Assembly (NCBI RefSeq): GCF_024648825.1
Contig: NZ_JANBBE010000005.1
Coordinates: 372,001 to 436,000, forward strand
Source of the DNA: Lentzea californiensis
GTDB lineage: Bacteria; Actinomycetota; Actinomycetes; Mycobacteriales; Pseudonocardiaceae
DNA length: 64,000 nucleotides
Direction: 5' to 3'
This document shows positions 15,062 through 24,550 of this stretch, piece by piece (position 1 is the stretch's first letter; each line of letters begins with the position of its first letter). The position numbers and the translations under genes were made by a program. The notes under the pieces were generated by a model. It was given only the letters and a program-made list of their open reading frames with translations, did not search any database and was not told where the DNA came from.

Positions 15062-17422
15062 TTACCTGTCTTCTGACGGACCGCTGACGGTGCAGCGGAA
15101 GGAGAAGTCCTTGGCGCGCACGTCGAAGCACTGCGCCCGGTGCGCTGCCGCTGATGCGGTCAGGGAGTTGCGGTAGACGGCGGTGGCTCCGCCCAGTGCT
15201 TGGTCGAGCACGCCTTGGACGATGTCGACGGACACCTGTTCGCCCTGTGGCAGAAGGGCGTTCAGGCCGGGACGGCCGCTGGTCTCCTGCGAGATCCAGA
15301 TGGCCACGTCGAGGCGGCCGTGCGCGTCACCGCGGAACACGTCGGAGTCGCGCAGCGAGAGCCGTTCGCCGTCGGCGACGTCGTTGAAGCGTTCGGTGTG
15401 GACGGAGTGCCTCGGCTGCCCCGCGACGTCCTCGGTGAGCACGAGCGCGTCCAGCCGGATGCGCGGTCCCCGTGATGCGCGGTTGTGGTGCACCACGAGG
15501 TTCGACAGCCGCAACGTGACCTCCCCGTGGTCCGAGAAGGTCGGGGCGGACGGCCGGTCGTCCACCTCGAACACCGTGTTCTCGCCGATCGGAGCGGGTC
15601 TCGGGTCGAGGTCGAAGTTGATGGCGTGCACCGAGAACGTCACCGGCCTGCCGCGCACCGACGTGGTCTCCCTGCCGTCCGAGGCGCCGATCATGCAGAG
15701 GTGGCGCTCCAGCCGGGAGATGCTCCGTTCCCTGCTCTTGGCGATGCCGGGTTGCTCGAGCACTCTCGTGTCGGTGGGCTCGCTGCTGACGAGCACCACG
15801 ATCGTCTCCTCGCGGGGCGCGGTGGCCGGCACCGACTCGGGCCACGAGACCTCCATGCCGGGCAGCGCTCTCGTGTAGTCGTCGCTGCCGAACACGTAGC
15901 CGACACCGGGATCGAGGCGCAGTCCGCTCGGGCTGGCCGGGTAGAGCGACGCGATCTGCCCGGACAAGCCGACGTCGAGCAACGACACGTACACCGCCGC
16001 GGTCTTGCTGTCGTTGCGCACCTCCACGCAGATCGACTGTCCGGAGTGGATGGTCGCGCCGGAGCGGGGGAGCGGTGTGGTGGCGCCGTCGCTCACCCGC
16101 CCGAAGCGGACCGTGACCGGTTCCGCGAGGGCCAGGTTGACGGGTTCGACGAGGGTTTTCAGCGCACGGGCACGGGCGAAGCGCCTCAGGTCCGCCACCA
16201 CGGCGGCGATGGTGGGCCGCGGCTCGTGCAGCGGACCGGCCGCGTCGTGGATCGTGTACCCCTCCTCGCCCGCCTCCAGCCGGACGTGGGCGAGGTCGCC
16301 GGCGGCCGTGCCGAGCACCGCGACGGACTCGATCGACGTGACGAGATCGGGGTCGTCGGTGTGCACGAGCAGCGGTGGCAACGCGGTGTGGACCAAGTGG
16401 GCGCGTGCGCCGAGCGGGACGGGGACGCCCAGCACGCCGTAGGCCGCCTGGGCGTCGACCCGGTCGGCCAGCACGTCGCCGACCTTGCGCTCCTCGTCCG
16501 GCTCCGGCGAGTCGTCCGGCATGACCACGAACCTGTCGCCGGGACGGGCGCCGAGCAGAGCCGCTCCGGCGATGCGGACCCCGCCGCGGACCTCCGTGAC
16601 CGGGAGCGCCCCCAGCGGGTCGATCTCACGGGTGCCGAACATGATCCGGCGGGCGGGCCCTTCGATCTCCGGGCGTTGCCCCGCCCAGACCTGGTTGACG
16701 CGGTGGCGCAGCCGGTCGACGAGCGTGGCCCAGGAGGCGGTCAGGCCGCTGTCGTGCAGTTCGCCGAGCGTGCGGGTCAACGCGTCCGTCAGATACCCCA
16801 TCGGCACGCCGTCGGCGTTCTGGCCCTCACAGGCTCGTTCCTCCGGTGCGCACGCGACGATGCGCACGGCGTGGGGGTTGCCCGGCGGGTTCCAGAGGTC
16901 GAGCGCCAGCCCTTCCCGGCGCAGGGTCTCGACGTGCGAGCTGATCACGCTGGCCGGCACGGGACGACGGTAGGAGCGGACCAGGCCCGGCGCGCGGGAC
17001 ATGTGGCCGGAGTGGCAGCAGTCCAGGACCACCGTGACGTTCTGCGTGCGTTCGGTCAGCCTGGCGAGCAGCACCGACAGCTCCGGTGCGGTGATGCCGC
17101 GGAAGTCGTCCTCGGTCGTCTCCTCGAAGTCGGTGGGGACGATGAACTGGAGGGTGCCGGGGCCGGGGGTGCCGTGGCCGAGCTCGGGGTCGTGCGCGTA
17201 GCCGCCGTGCCCGCTGTAGTAGACGACGAGGGCGTCGTCCTCGCGGGCATTGCCGATGAACCTCTCGTACTCGTCGAGGATTCCGGCTCTGCTCGCGTTC
17301 TCACCCTCGCACCGGGTGGAGGTGAAGTCCCACCGTTCCAGCGCGGCCGTCATGGCCTTGAGGTCGTTCCCGACGCCGAACAGGCCCACCTGTGAGCCGA
17401 TCAGCAGTGCTTTGCGGGCCAT
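15062..17422 (-). CDS. Caspase-family (C14) protease with long C-terminal region
   Basis: A 786-residue protein with a caspase-like cysteine protease domain at residues about 1-250. The catalytic dyad is intact: His72 in YYSGHGG and Cys136 in DCCHSG. Motifs such as GVGNDLKAM and RAGILDEYERFI are those of bacterial caspase/metacaspase-like proteins. The middle part (about 450-520) has the RNDSKTAAVYVSLLD/SLYP pattern of the DUF4384-like domain that often follows such caspases; the rest is beta-rich and unassigned. There is no signal peptide or membrane helix. GGAGG five bases ahead marks the ATG at 17422, 24 bases after the LuxR stop. It is a paralogue of the caspase at 60597. Likely role: effector protease of a death or defence pathway, which is inference. 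Confidence 0.88.
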   Translation of the reverse strand: MARKALLIGSQVGLFGVGNDLKAMTAALERWDFTSTRCEGENASRAGILDEYERFIGNAREDDALVVYYSGHGGYAHDPELGHGTPGPGTLQFIVPTDFEETTEDDFRGITAPELSVLLARLTERTQNVTVVLDCCHSGHMSRAPGLVRSYRRPVPASVISSHVETLRREGLALDLWNPPGNPHAVRIVACAPEERACEGQNADGVPMGYLTDALTRTLGELHDSGLTASWATLVDRLRHRVNQVWAGQRPEIEGPARRIMFGTREIDPLGALPVTEVRGGVRIAGAALLGARPGDRFVVMPDDSPEPDEERKVGDVLADRVDAQAAYGVLGVPVPLGARAHLVHTALPPLLVHTDDPDLVTSIESVAVLGTAAGDLAHVRLEAGEEGYTIHDAAGPLHEPRPTIAAVVADLRRFARARALKTLVEPVNLALAEPVTVRFGRVSDGATTPLPRSGATIHSGQSICVEVRNDSKTAAVYVSLLDVGLSGQIASLYPASPSGLRLDPGVGYVFGSDDYTRALPGMEVSWPESVPATAPREETIVVLVSSEPTDTRVLEQPGIAKSRERSISRLERHLCMIGASDGRETTSVRGRPVTFSVHAINFDLDPRPAPIGENTVFEVDDRPSAPTFSDHGEVTLRLSNLVVHHNRASRGPRIRLDALVLTEDVAGQPRHSVHTERFNDVADGERLSLRDSDVFRGDAHGRLDVAIWISQETSGRPGLNALLPQGEQVSVDIVQGVLDQALGGATAVYRNSLTASAAAHRAQCFDVRAKDFSFRCTVSGPSEDR

Positions 17423-17446
17423 GGTTCCTCCCAGGAGAAGAGCGGA

Positions 17447-20296
17447 TCAGTCGAGGAGCCCGGCGTCGCGGGCTTTGCGCAGCGCCGCCGTCTTGTTGGT
17501 GACGCCCAGCTTTTGGTACACATTGGACAGATGGCGGCCGACGGTCGCCTTGGTGACGTGCAGTTGGGTGCCGAGCTGCCGGTTGGTCAGGCCGGCGTCG
17601 AGCTCGCGCACGATCTCGAGCTCGCGGGCGGTGAGCCCGAACGGGTTGCGGGTGGACCGGGTCTCCCTCGGCAGCAGGTGGTGAGTGCGCTGGATCGACG
17701 TGATCGTGTCGGCGAGCGGCTTCGCGCCGAGTCGCGCGGCGACCTCGGCAGCCTCGGTGGCCGCCCGTGCGGCGAGCTCGCGGTCACCCTCGCGTGCCGC
17801 CGCACCGGCCAGCCTCGCCAGCGAGCACGCCATCGGGTACGGCCGGTCCAGCTGTCGCCACGCTTCGGTGATCGAGTGCCAAGCCGTTGCGGTGTCGGCA
17901 TTTCCGGCCCGGTCGGCCTCGGCCTTGCACACGGCGGCCAGCACCGCCGACTCCGTGTCACCGTCCGGCGGACTCGCGTGCCCGAGCAGGTCGCCGGCGT
18001 CGAGCGAGTGGTCTGCGGCGACCTTGAGACCGAACGCGCAGAGTTGAAGCCTCAGCAGGTGTTCCTCGGTACCGGCGATGGCCTCGATGCCGTGCCGCAC
18101 CGTCGCCAGCGCGGCTTGCGGCTCTCCCCGGCTCACGGCGAGCTCCGCGAGGCATCGGTAGAGCGGGCTGAGGAACTTCGGTTGTGCGCTCGGATGGTTC
18201 CGCACGCTCTCCAGCAGCCGTTCCGCCTCGGCGAACCTGCCGGTGGCGAGGTCCATCTCGGCCTTGGTCAAGCGCTGGAAGGTCGTCTCGCGCTTGGGGA
18301 AGTACCGCAGCACCTCGGCGATCAGCCGGCTCGCCTCCTCCCAGCCGCCGGTCAGGAACAACATCGCGCAGGCGTTGTTGGCGAGCAGACCCGCCTGACG
18401 CGAGCCCATCAGGCCGAGCTGCCTGCTGCGTTCCAGCGCCTGCCGGAACACCTCGACCGCCTCGGCGTCCTGCCCCGCCCTTTCCAGGCAGACGCCCAGG
18501 TTCCCCGCGGCGCGCAACAGGTCCTCGAGGTGGTCGGTCTCCTCGGCGATGCGGTGTGCGTCGCGCAGGGTGGCGATTCCCGTCGTGTGGTCGCCGAGCA
18601 GGGTGAGCGCGAGCCCCGCGCTGTTGCGGGCTCTGCCGACCTCGGCGCGGGCGTTCGCCTGTTCCGCCTCCCGCTCGGCCTCGCGGGCCATGGCGAGCGC
18701 CTCGGTGTACCTGCCGCTCTTGGCCTCGACCGTCGCGAGTGCGGAATGCACCCGTGATCCCAGCGCGCTGGGCGGTTCGTCCCGCAGCAGTTCGTGCGCG
18801 AGGCGGTAGGACCACAGGCTCTCCGCGTCGAACCCCGCTTCCCACCGGTAGCTGCCCAGGCGTTCGTGCAGCTCGCCGAGCAGTTGCGGGCTCTCGGACG
18901 AGGCCGCGGCGACCGCCTCCTCCGCCCACTCGACCGCCTGCGTGAGGTGGCCTGCCCAGCGGGCGGCGTCGGCGGCGACCTTGACCACCTGCACGCGGTT
19001 CACCGCGGCGGGCGCCGCTTCCGGGTGCCGTGCCCACAGGTCGAGCGCGCGCCGGTACTGGACTTCCGCGTCCTGGAACGCCCGCACGCGGACGGCGAGG
19101 TCACCGGCGCCGATCGCCGCTCGCAGCGCCTCGGGCACCCGGTCGGCCGCGGACCAGTGGTAGGCGAGTTCGGGCAGCACGTGCGGATCGCGGACGACCT
19201 CGTCGGCCAGCACCTCGGCGAGCGCGGCGTGCAGCCTCTTGCGTTCCCGGAGGCGCACCGTGCCGTACGCGGTCTCGCGCAGCAGGGCGTGCCGGAACCG
19301 GTAGGAGTCGCCCAGCACGTCGACCAGCACCTGCCGGTCGAGGCACTCGGTGAGCGCCGAGTCGAGTGCGGAGTCGGTGACGCCGGCGACCTGCGCCAGC
19401 AGGTCATCGCTGACCTGGCGGCCGGCGACCGCGGCCACGCGCACCACGGTCGCGGCGTCCGGACCCAGCTGGGCCAGCTGGGCGTGCATCAGGTCGGTGA
19501 GCGACTCCGGGACGTGCGGGTCCGGCCTGGCGGGGTCGTCCGCCGCCACCAGCTGCTCGGTGAAGTACGGGTTGCCCTCGGACAGCTCGAAGTACCGGTC
19601 GGCCCGTTCCGGGCTGACGTCGCCGCCGGTCAGCTCGGCCACGAACGCGCGCAGCTCGCCCCTGGTGAAAGGTGCCAGCGGCATCCGGTGCGTGTGCCGG
19701 GTGAAGTCGGGCTGCGCGAGCCGGGTGCGCAGCGGGTGACCGAGCCGCAGACCGGAGCGATAACCGCAGACCAGCATCAACCTCTGGTCGGACACGGTGA
19801 GCGCGAGGTAGGCGATGAGGTCGAGTGTCGCCGTGTCGGCCCAGTGCACGTCCTCGAACACCACGACGAGCGGCGCCAGCGAGCCGATGTGGTCGAACAT
19901 CCGCGACACCGCGAGGAAGACGTGGTGCTGCGCGCCCAGACCGGTCCCCGATGCGGGCGAAGAGCCGGCGACACCGGCGATCAGCGCGGCCAGTTCGTCC
20001 CACACCGGTCCGGCCAGCCGGCGTGCCTCCTGCTCGCCGTGCTGACGCACCAGCACCCGCAGCGCCTGCACCAGCGGGCCGTACGGGACCGCGCCGCTCT
20101 GCAGTTCCAGGCAGCCGCCCGCCAGCACGACGGCGCCGGTCGCACGGGCGGAGTCCGCGAACTCGGCGAGCAGGCGGGACTTGCCGACGCCCGCCTCTCC
20201 GTTGACCATCACGACCACCGGCTTGCCCGTGACGGCGTCCTCGAGCAGCCGGGTGAGCCGCGCGACCTCCTGGTCGCGGCCGATCAGCCTGGTCAT
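17447..20296 (-). CDS. LuxR-family regulator, LAL type (ATPase-HTH)
   Basis: A 949-residue transcription activator. It starts with an AAA/STAND-type ATPase module (IGRDQEVARL, Walker A GEAGVGKS near residues 33-40, Walker B VVVFEDVHWAD), continues with about 500 residues of TPR-like helical repeats, and ends with a LuxR helix-turn-helix in the last 65 residues (LTARELEIVRELDAGLTNR...VGRHLSNVYQKLGV). LAL proteins use ATP and the repeat region as a switch. The ATG at 20296 overlaps the stop of the upstream gene (ATGA), so production is coupled to it. Its place between a CHAT gene and a caspase gene suggests that it controls this protease operon. The inducing signal is unknown. Confidence 0.9.
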   Translation of the reverse strand: MTRLIGRDQEVARLTRLLEDAVTGKPVVVMVNGEAGVGKSRLLAEFADSARATGAVVLAGGCLELQSGAVPYGPLVQALRVLVRQHGEQEARRLAGPVWDELAALIAGVAGSSPASGTGLGAQHHVFLAVSRMFDHIGSLAPLVVVFEDVHWADTATLDLIAYLALTVSDQRLMLVCGYRSGLRLGHPLRTRLAQPDFTRHTHRMPLAPFTRGELRAFVAELTGGDVSPERADRYFELSEGNPYFTEQLVAADDPARPDPHVPESLTDLMHAQLAQLGPDAATVVRVAAVAGRQVSDDLLAQVAGVTDSALDSALTECLDRQVLVDVLGDSYRFRHALLRETAYGTVRLRERKRLHAALAEVLADEVVRDPHVLPELAYHWSAADRVPEALRAAIGAGDLAVRVRAFQDAEVQYRRALDLWARHPEAAPAAVNRVQVVKVAADAARWAGHLTQAVEWAEEAVAAASSESPQLLGELHERLGSYRWEAGFDAESLWSYRLAHELLRDEPPSALGSRVHSALATVEAKSGRYTEALAMAREAEREAEQANARAEVGRARNSAGLALTLLGDHTTGIATLRDAHRIAEETDHLEDLLRAAGNLGVCLERAGQDAEAVEVFRQALERSRQLGLMGSRQAGLLANNACAMLFLTGGWEEASRLIAEVLRYFPKRETTFQRLTKAEMDLATGRFAEAERLLESVRNHPSAQPKFLSPLYRCLAELAVSRGEPQAALATVRHGIEAIAGTEEHLLRLQLCAFGLKVAADHSLDAGDLLGHASPPDGDTESAVLAAVCKAEADRAGNADTATAWHSITEAWRQLDRPYPMACSLARLAGAAAREGDRELAARAATEAAEVAARLGAKPLADTITSIQRTHHLLPRETRSTRNPFGLTARELEIVRELDAGLTNRQLGTQLHVTKATVGRHLSNVYQKLGVTNKTAALRKARDAGLLD

Positions 20297-21768
20297 CTGG
20301 CCGGCCCGGCGGCGGCCCTCAGCGCCTCCGCCCAGGGGTAGTCGGGGGAGAGCCGCGTGACGGCCTTGGCGGCGTCCGCGATCGCCCAGGCCGCGCGGCA
20401 CACGCACCTCAGCGCGTGCAGGTTCGCCTGCTCGCGGGGATCGGTCACCGTGGTGAGCACGACGTCGAGCCGTCCGGCGAAGCCCGCCCCGATCCGCTCG
20501 AGCACACCACCGAACGGGTCGCCGGCGTCCAGGAACGCCCCGACCGACCGCACGATGACCGGCGCTGAGGGGTGGTCGGCGGGCACCGTGCGAGCGGCCA
20601 GCAGCAGGGTGTCGGCCGACGCCCGCACGTCCGCGTCGCCGGCGGGGTCGAGCCGGTGGCGCAGCAGCAACACGACGGCCAGCAGGAACTGGTCGACGGC
20701 GGCGTCCTCCGGCGCGACGTCCTCCGGGTGCTCGTCCACGATCGTGCTCGCCATGGCCACCGCGTCGTCGACGACGGGCACGGCGAGGGCAGGCGCACCT
20801 GGCAGCAACAACGCGGCGGCGGCTTCCCAGACCGGCACGTCCGTTGCCAGCGAAAGCCTCTGCCGCAAGAGCTTCCGCACGTCCGCCTGGGCCTCCGGAG
20901 CCGGTGCGGGCTCGACCTCGACCGGCTGCGGCGTGTCCTCGTCGTCGGCCGGCACCGGTTCGGTCACGACCAGCACCGGTCGCTCCCCGGCGGGCGTCGC
21001 GAGCAGCCTGCTACAGCTGTCGAGGCTGACCGTGAAGACGTCCGGAATCCGGAAGGCACCGTATCCGGGCCTGGCCCGGGTGGTGAACCGCTCCTGGAGG
21101 CCCTGGAACTTCGCGATGAAGGTGCCGAGGTCGGCGAGGTTGAACTCGGCGGCGGTCGCGCCGTACAGGACCGCGAGGACGTCGGTGAGCTCCAGCATCA
21201 GCTCGGCCATCTCCCGGATGTCCGCACTGAGCGACTGGTCGGCGAGCACGGTTTTGAAGCACTCGATGGCGACGTCGATGTCGGAGACCGCGACAGGTTG
21301 CGGGTTCGGTGCGGCGACCCGGAGCATCCGGTCGTGCATGATCTTCTGCATGGGGCCGGGCTTCGCGACCCTGCGCATGTGCTGGGAGCCGAGGAACAAC
21401 CGCGCGATCGGCACCTGGACCGGCGGCAGAGTGCCCCTGTCGAGTGCCTCGCGGAAGCAGTCGATCGCCGCTGTGTCGTCCTTGTCGTCGTCCGTGAGGA
21501 GCTGACTGCGGAAGCTCAGCCCGGTGCCCAGCAGGAAGGCGGTGCTCGCCCGCAACGGGTCGGTCTCCTCCAGGAGGTCGAGCGACTTCCCGAGCGCGGA
21601 GATGGCGTCGTTGAGGTCGCCTATCGACGTCGGTGCGTGCACGCCGTTGAAGCTGAAGCGCTGCAACAACGCCTGACCGAGACGGCACAGCGGGGCCATG
21701 CGCGCGACACCGGTCAGCCCGGCGAGTTCGGCGCGCAGTTCGTCGATGACGGGGTCTATCGAGGACAT
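20293..21768 (-). CDS. Helical-repeat protein of unknown function
   Basis: A 491-residue, mostly helical protein with no family that I can name. The first half (SIDPVIDELRAELAGL, IGDLNDAISALGKSLDLLEE, AIDCFREALDRG, DIDVAIECFKTVLADQ) has the spacing of TPR-like repeats; an acidic Pro/Glu-rich linker at about 285-310 separates it from a second helical region. The start at 21768 has GGGAG upstream, and an open stretch before it lacks one. It lies 29 bases after the intact CHAT gene and overlaps the LAL regulator start. Its N-terminal repeats resemble those in the CHAT proteins here, so a scaffold linking CHAT and regulator is a fair guess. Confidence 0.65.
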   Translation of the reverse strand: MSSIDPVIDELRAELAGLTGVARMAPLCRLGQALLQRFSFNGVHAPTSIGDLNDAISALGKSLDLLEETDPLRASTAFLLGTGLSFRSQLLTDDDKDDTAAIDCFREALDRGTLPPVQVPIARLFLGSQHMRRVAKPGPMQKIMHDRMLRVAAPNPQPVAVSDIDVAIECFKTVLADQSLSADIREMAELMLELTDVLAVLYGATAAEFNLADLGTFIAKFQGLQERFTTRARPGYGAFRIPDVFTVSLDSCSRLLATPAGERPVLVVTEPVPADDEDTPQPVEVEPAPAPEAQADVRKLLRQRLSLATDVPVWEAAAALLLPGAPALAVPVVDDAVAMASTIVDEHPEDVAPEDAAVDQFLLAVVLLLRHRLDPAGDADVRASADTLLLAARTVPADHPSAPVIVRSVGAFLDAGDPFGGVLERIGAGFAGRLDVVLTTVTDPREQANLHALRCVCRAAWAIADAAKAVTRLSPDYPWAEALRAAAGPAR

Positions 21769-21797
21769 GCGTTCTCCCTGAGACGGGGTGGTGGGAA

Positions 21798-24491
21798 TCA
21801 GTGGCCTGCGTGGGTGAATCCCGCCCACGCCACGACCCGCCTGCGGTCACTTGCCAGCGAGACCAGGTCCGCGGGCATCCGGGCGGGCGGCACCGGGTCT
21901 GGGCTGAGCATCCACAACTGCGCCGCGCGCAACGCCTCGCGCGCCGGCAGGCCTTCCGTGAGCAGGTAGTGATGGAACAGGAACATCAGTGCGGACGTCT
22001 CCGCGTCGGGGATCGCCCAGTGCGTCGACAGCACGGTGCGCGCACCGGCGGCCAGGAACGCGGTGCCGAGGCTGTACGCCTCGTCGTAGCCGTGGATCGA
22101 CCGGCCGGTGTGGCAGGCGCCCATGACCACGAGCCCGATCCGGCGCTCGGGCACCGCCTCGAGGATCCGGATGATCTCGTCGGCGTCGAGCTTGCCCGCG
22201 GCCTTCTCGTGCGGGTCGTCGGGAGCCAGTTGCAGGTCAGCGGTTCCACCGTCGTCGGCGGGCACGAACCGGCCGTGGCAGGCCAGGTGCAGCGTGGTGC
22301 CCGCGTACGGCGCCGTGTCCGCGAGCCACTCGCTGACCTCGGTGACGGTGCCCCGGCCGGACGGACTCTGCGAGTCGTCCGCCCGCCGGCCGAGGTACCG
22401 CGCGCCGGGGTAGAAGACCGCGCGCACCGCCTGGGCCTCCGCCCGTGCGGCGGTGAGCGGCGGGGCGTCGCCGCAGGTGTCCGGATCGCCGACGACGAGA
22501 CCGGTCCTCGTGGGCCGGATCGGGTCGCGCTTGGCGTTCTCGCAGAACAACCTCGCCGAGACGGCCTGGGAGAACGAGGCCAGCTCGATCGCGCGCGTGC
22601 CGTCGGCCCTGCGTGCGGCCTGCCAGGGGATGCGGGCCAGGTCTCCCATGGGCAGCAACACGATCGAGGGCACCGAACCCGGTGCGGCTCCGGCGAAGTA
22701 CGACTCGAGCAGCGGGCCGATCGCCGACTGCCAGGCCCAGTCGCACAGCGCGTCGACCCGGTCCGCGAAACCCGCGCGGGCGCCGACCGGAGCGGTTTCG
22801 CGAGTGGTTCCGCGTGCCCTGTCGGTCAGCGCCGTCAGGTACAGCTCGACCTCGCTTCCCCTGTCCACCTGGAGGTTCGGCAACATCAGGTACGCCGGTG
22901 GTCCCACCCTGGGGGCGATCACCATGAACCCCGGAGCGAGCTGCTCGCCGGCCACCAGGTAGACCAGGGCGTCGGCACGGGACGTGGCCAGCGCCGCCCT
23001 GATCTCCCCGAGCGACGGCGGATCGAGCAGGGTCGCCGCGATGTCGTCGTTGGCGAGCAACGCGGTCATGACCTGCTTGCGCAACCCCTCCGAGTGGCGG
23101 CCCTCGTCCAGCCAGCGGTCCGCGAGGCCGGCGTGACCGGCGGCGGTGAGCCGCGCGGGCAGCGCGCGGAGTTCGGCCTCGGCGAACAGCAACAGACCGC
23201 GGCCGGTGTCCAGCGCGCGCAGGGCACCGGTGACGTTGGACGCCGCCAGGCAACGGCGCGCGGCGCCCAGCGCGCCACTGACCGCGTCCCTGATCGCCCA
23301 CTTGGCTTGGGCCGGGTCGGTCTCCAGCAGCACCCTCCACACGTAGGCGCGTTGTGAGGCCGTGGTGAACGGCCTGGCACCGGGCAGGTCGCCCAGCCGG
23401 TGCCTCACCATGGCGAGCAACTCGTGCGTGAGTGTCCACTGTGGATGGCTGGGCTGCCGCATCCGGGCCAGCGCGCCCTGCAGCGCCTTCTCGGCCTCGT
23501 CCAGGCCTTCGGCCGAGCCGGTCAGTTCCGTCCGGCGCAGGAGACCGGTCGCGAGGCCGTTCAACGCGAGCAGGTCGAGGTCGTCGCCCTGGTCCATGGC
23601 GATGGCGTCGCGGAGGTGGTCGAGCGCCTCGTCGATGCGGGCGAGATCGGCCTGCTCGCCGTTCTGGAAGAGCGCTGCCGCGGCGAGCACCCTGGCGCGT
23701 CGCTGGGCGCTCGGCGACGGCCCCGCGTTCCGGATGCGGTCGCCGGCGTTCGCACCGGAGCCAGCGGGGTCCAGGACGCTGAACAGCTCGTCCATGCCGC
23801 GGTCGGCCTCGCTCAGGTCCATGCGGTCGCGGAACTCCGGCGGCAGAGTCTCGACCAACGCCTTCAGCTCCTGCATGGCGCCCGCCGCTTCGTGCAGGTC
23901 GCCCTTCTTCGCCGCGTCGAGCAACCTGTGCAGGGATGCGGCGTAGCTGTGCATGGCAGGCGCGACCGGGTGGTCACCGAGCTGGTTCAACACCCCGTCG
24001 AGGGTTCGCATCATCTTGGAGCCGTTGGCCTCGAGCCCGTCCGCGGCCGTGTCGACGGCGGCACCGGCGGCGTCGACGAGCATCCTGGTCACGGGAACGT
24101 CCCGGACCGCCTCCGCGTACCCGGCGAGCTCGCGTTGGGCGGCCACGTGATCGATCTGTTCACCGGCCGCCGCGCGGTACGCGAGGTGTTGCGCGCGAAC
24201 GGCGGCGGCGACGAGCGGCCAGCCGACCATCGACTCCGGGACCCGGCCGACGAGTCGCAGCAGGTCGTCCAGGTGCGGCACCAGCACCGACCGGGCTGGA
24301 CCGCCGCCCTTGGTCACCGTGGTGAGCAGGGTGACGGCGAGCCTGCCGCGGTCCGGGTGCTCCTGCGGCAGGCGCGCCAGGTCGGCTGTGAACGCGGTCA
24401 GGTCGTCCGCGCTCACCGAGTCCGGTGTCGCGCGGCGCGTCACCGCGTCGCACCGCGCGACGATCTCGGCAAAACCGTTCTCCTCGGCCAT
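21798..24491 (-). CDS. CHAT-domain cysteine protease with N-terminal helical repeats, catalytically intact
   Basis: An 897-residue protein. Residues about 1-540 are helical and partly TPR-like; about 560-897 form the CHAT domain (caspase HetF-associated with TPRs), a separase/caspase-clan protease. The dyad is complete: His739 in LHLACHGRF and Cys793 in GACHTGRS, with the conserved strand end HWAIPD following. No membrane segment is present. The ATG at 24491 has a GAGGAGAGGG site; it is 59 bases after the sigma-like gene. It is a paralogue of the CHAT protein at 37999, which is degenerate, and both have a sigma-like gene directly upstream. A role as effector or processing protease is likely by family; the substrate is unknown. 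Confidence 0.88.
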   Translation of the reverse strand: MAEENGFAEIVARCDAVTRRATPDSVSADDLTAFTADLARLPQEHPDRGRLAVTLLTTVTKGGGPARSVLVPHLDDLLRLVGRVPESMVGWPLVAAAVRAQHLAYRAAAGEQIDHVAAQRELAGYAEAVRDVPVTRMLVDAAGAAVDTAADGLEANGSKMMRTLDGVLNQLGDHPVAPAMHSYAASLHRLLDAAKKGDLHEAAGAMQELKALVETLPPEFRDRMDLSEADRGMDELFSVLDPAGSGANAGDRIRNAGPSPSAQRRARVLAAAALFQNGEQADLARIDEALDHLRDAIAMDQGDDLDLLALNGLATGLLRRTELTGSAEGLDEAEKALQGALARMRQPSHPQWTLTHELLAMVRHRLGDLPGARPFTTASQRAYVWRVLLETDPAQAKWAIRDAVSGALGAARRCLAASNVTGALRALDTGRGLLLFAEAELRALPARLTAAGHAGLADRWLDEGRHSEGLRKQVMTALLANDDIAATLLDPPSLGEIRAALATSRADALVYLVAGEQLAPGFMVIAPRVGPPAYLMLPNLQVDRGSEVELYLTALTDRARGTTRETAPVGARAGFADRVDALCDWAWQSAIGPLLESYFAGAAPGSVPSIVLLPMGDLARIPWQAARRADGTRAIELASFSQAVSARLFCENAKRDPIRPTRTGLVVGDPDTCGDAPPLTAARAEAQAVRAVFYPGARYLGRRADDSQSPSGRGTVTEVSEWLADTAPYAGTTLHLACHGRFVPADDGGTADLQLAPDDPHEKAAGKLDADEIIRILEAVPERRIGLVVMGACHTGRSIHGYDEAYSLGTAFLAAGARTVLSTHWAIPDAETSALMFLFHHYLLTEGLPAREALRAAQLWMLSPDPVPPARMPADLVSLASDRRRVVAWAGFTHAGH

Positions 24492-24550
24492 CCGGCCCTC
24501 TCCTCGTTGCTGCGGCGGGTCTGTTCGAAAGGAACTGACGGACGGAGACC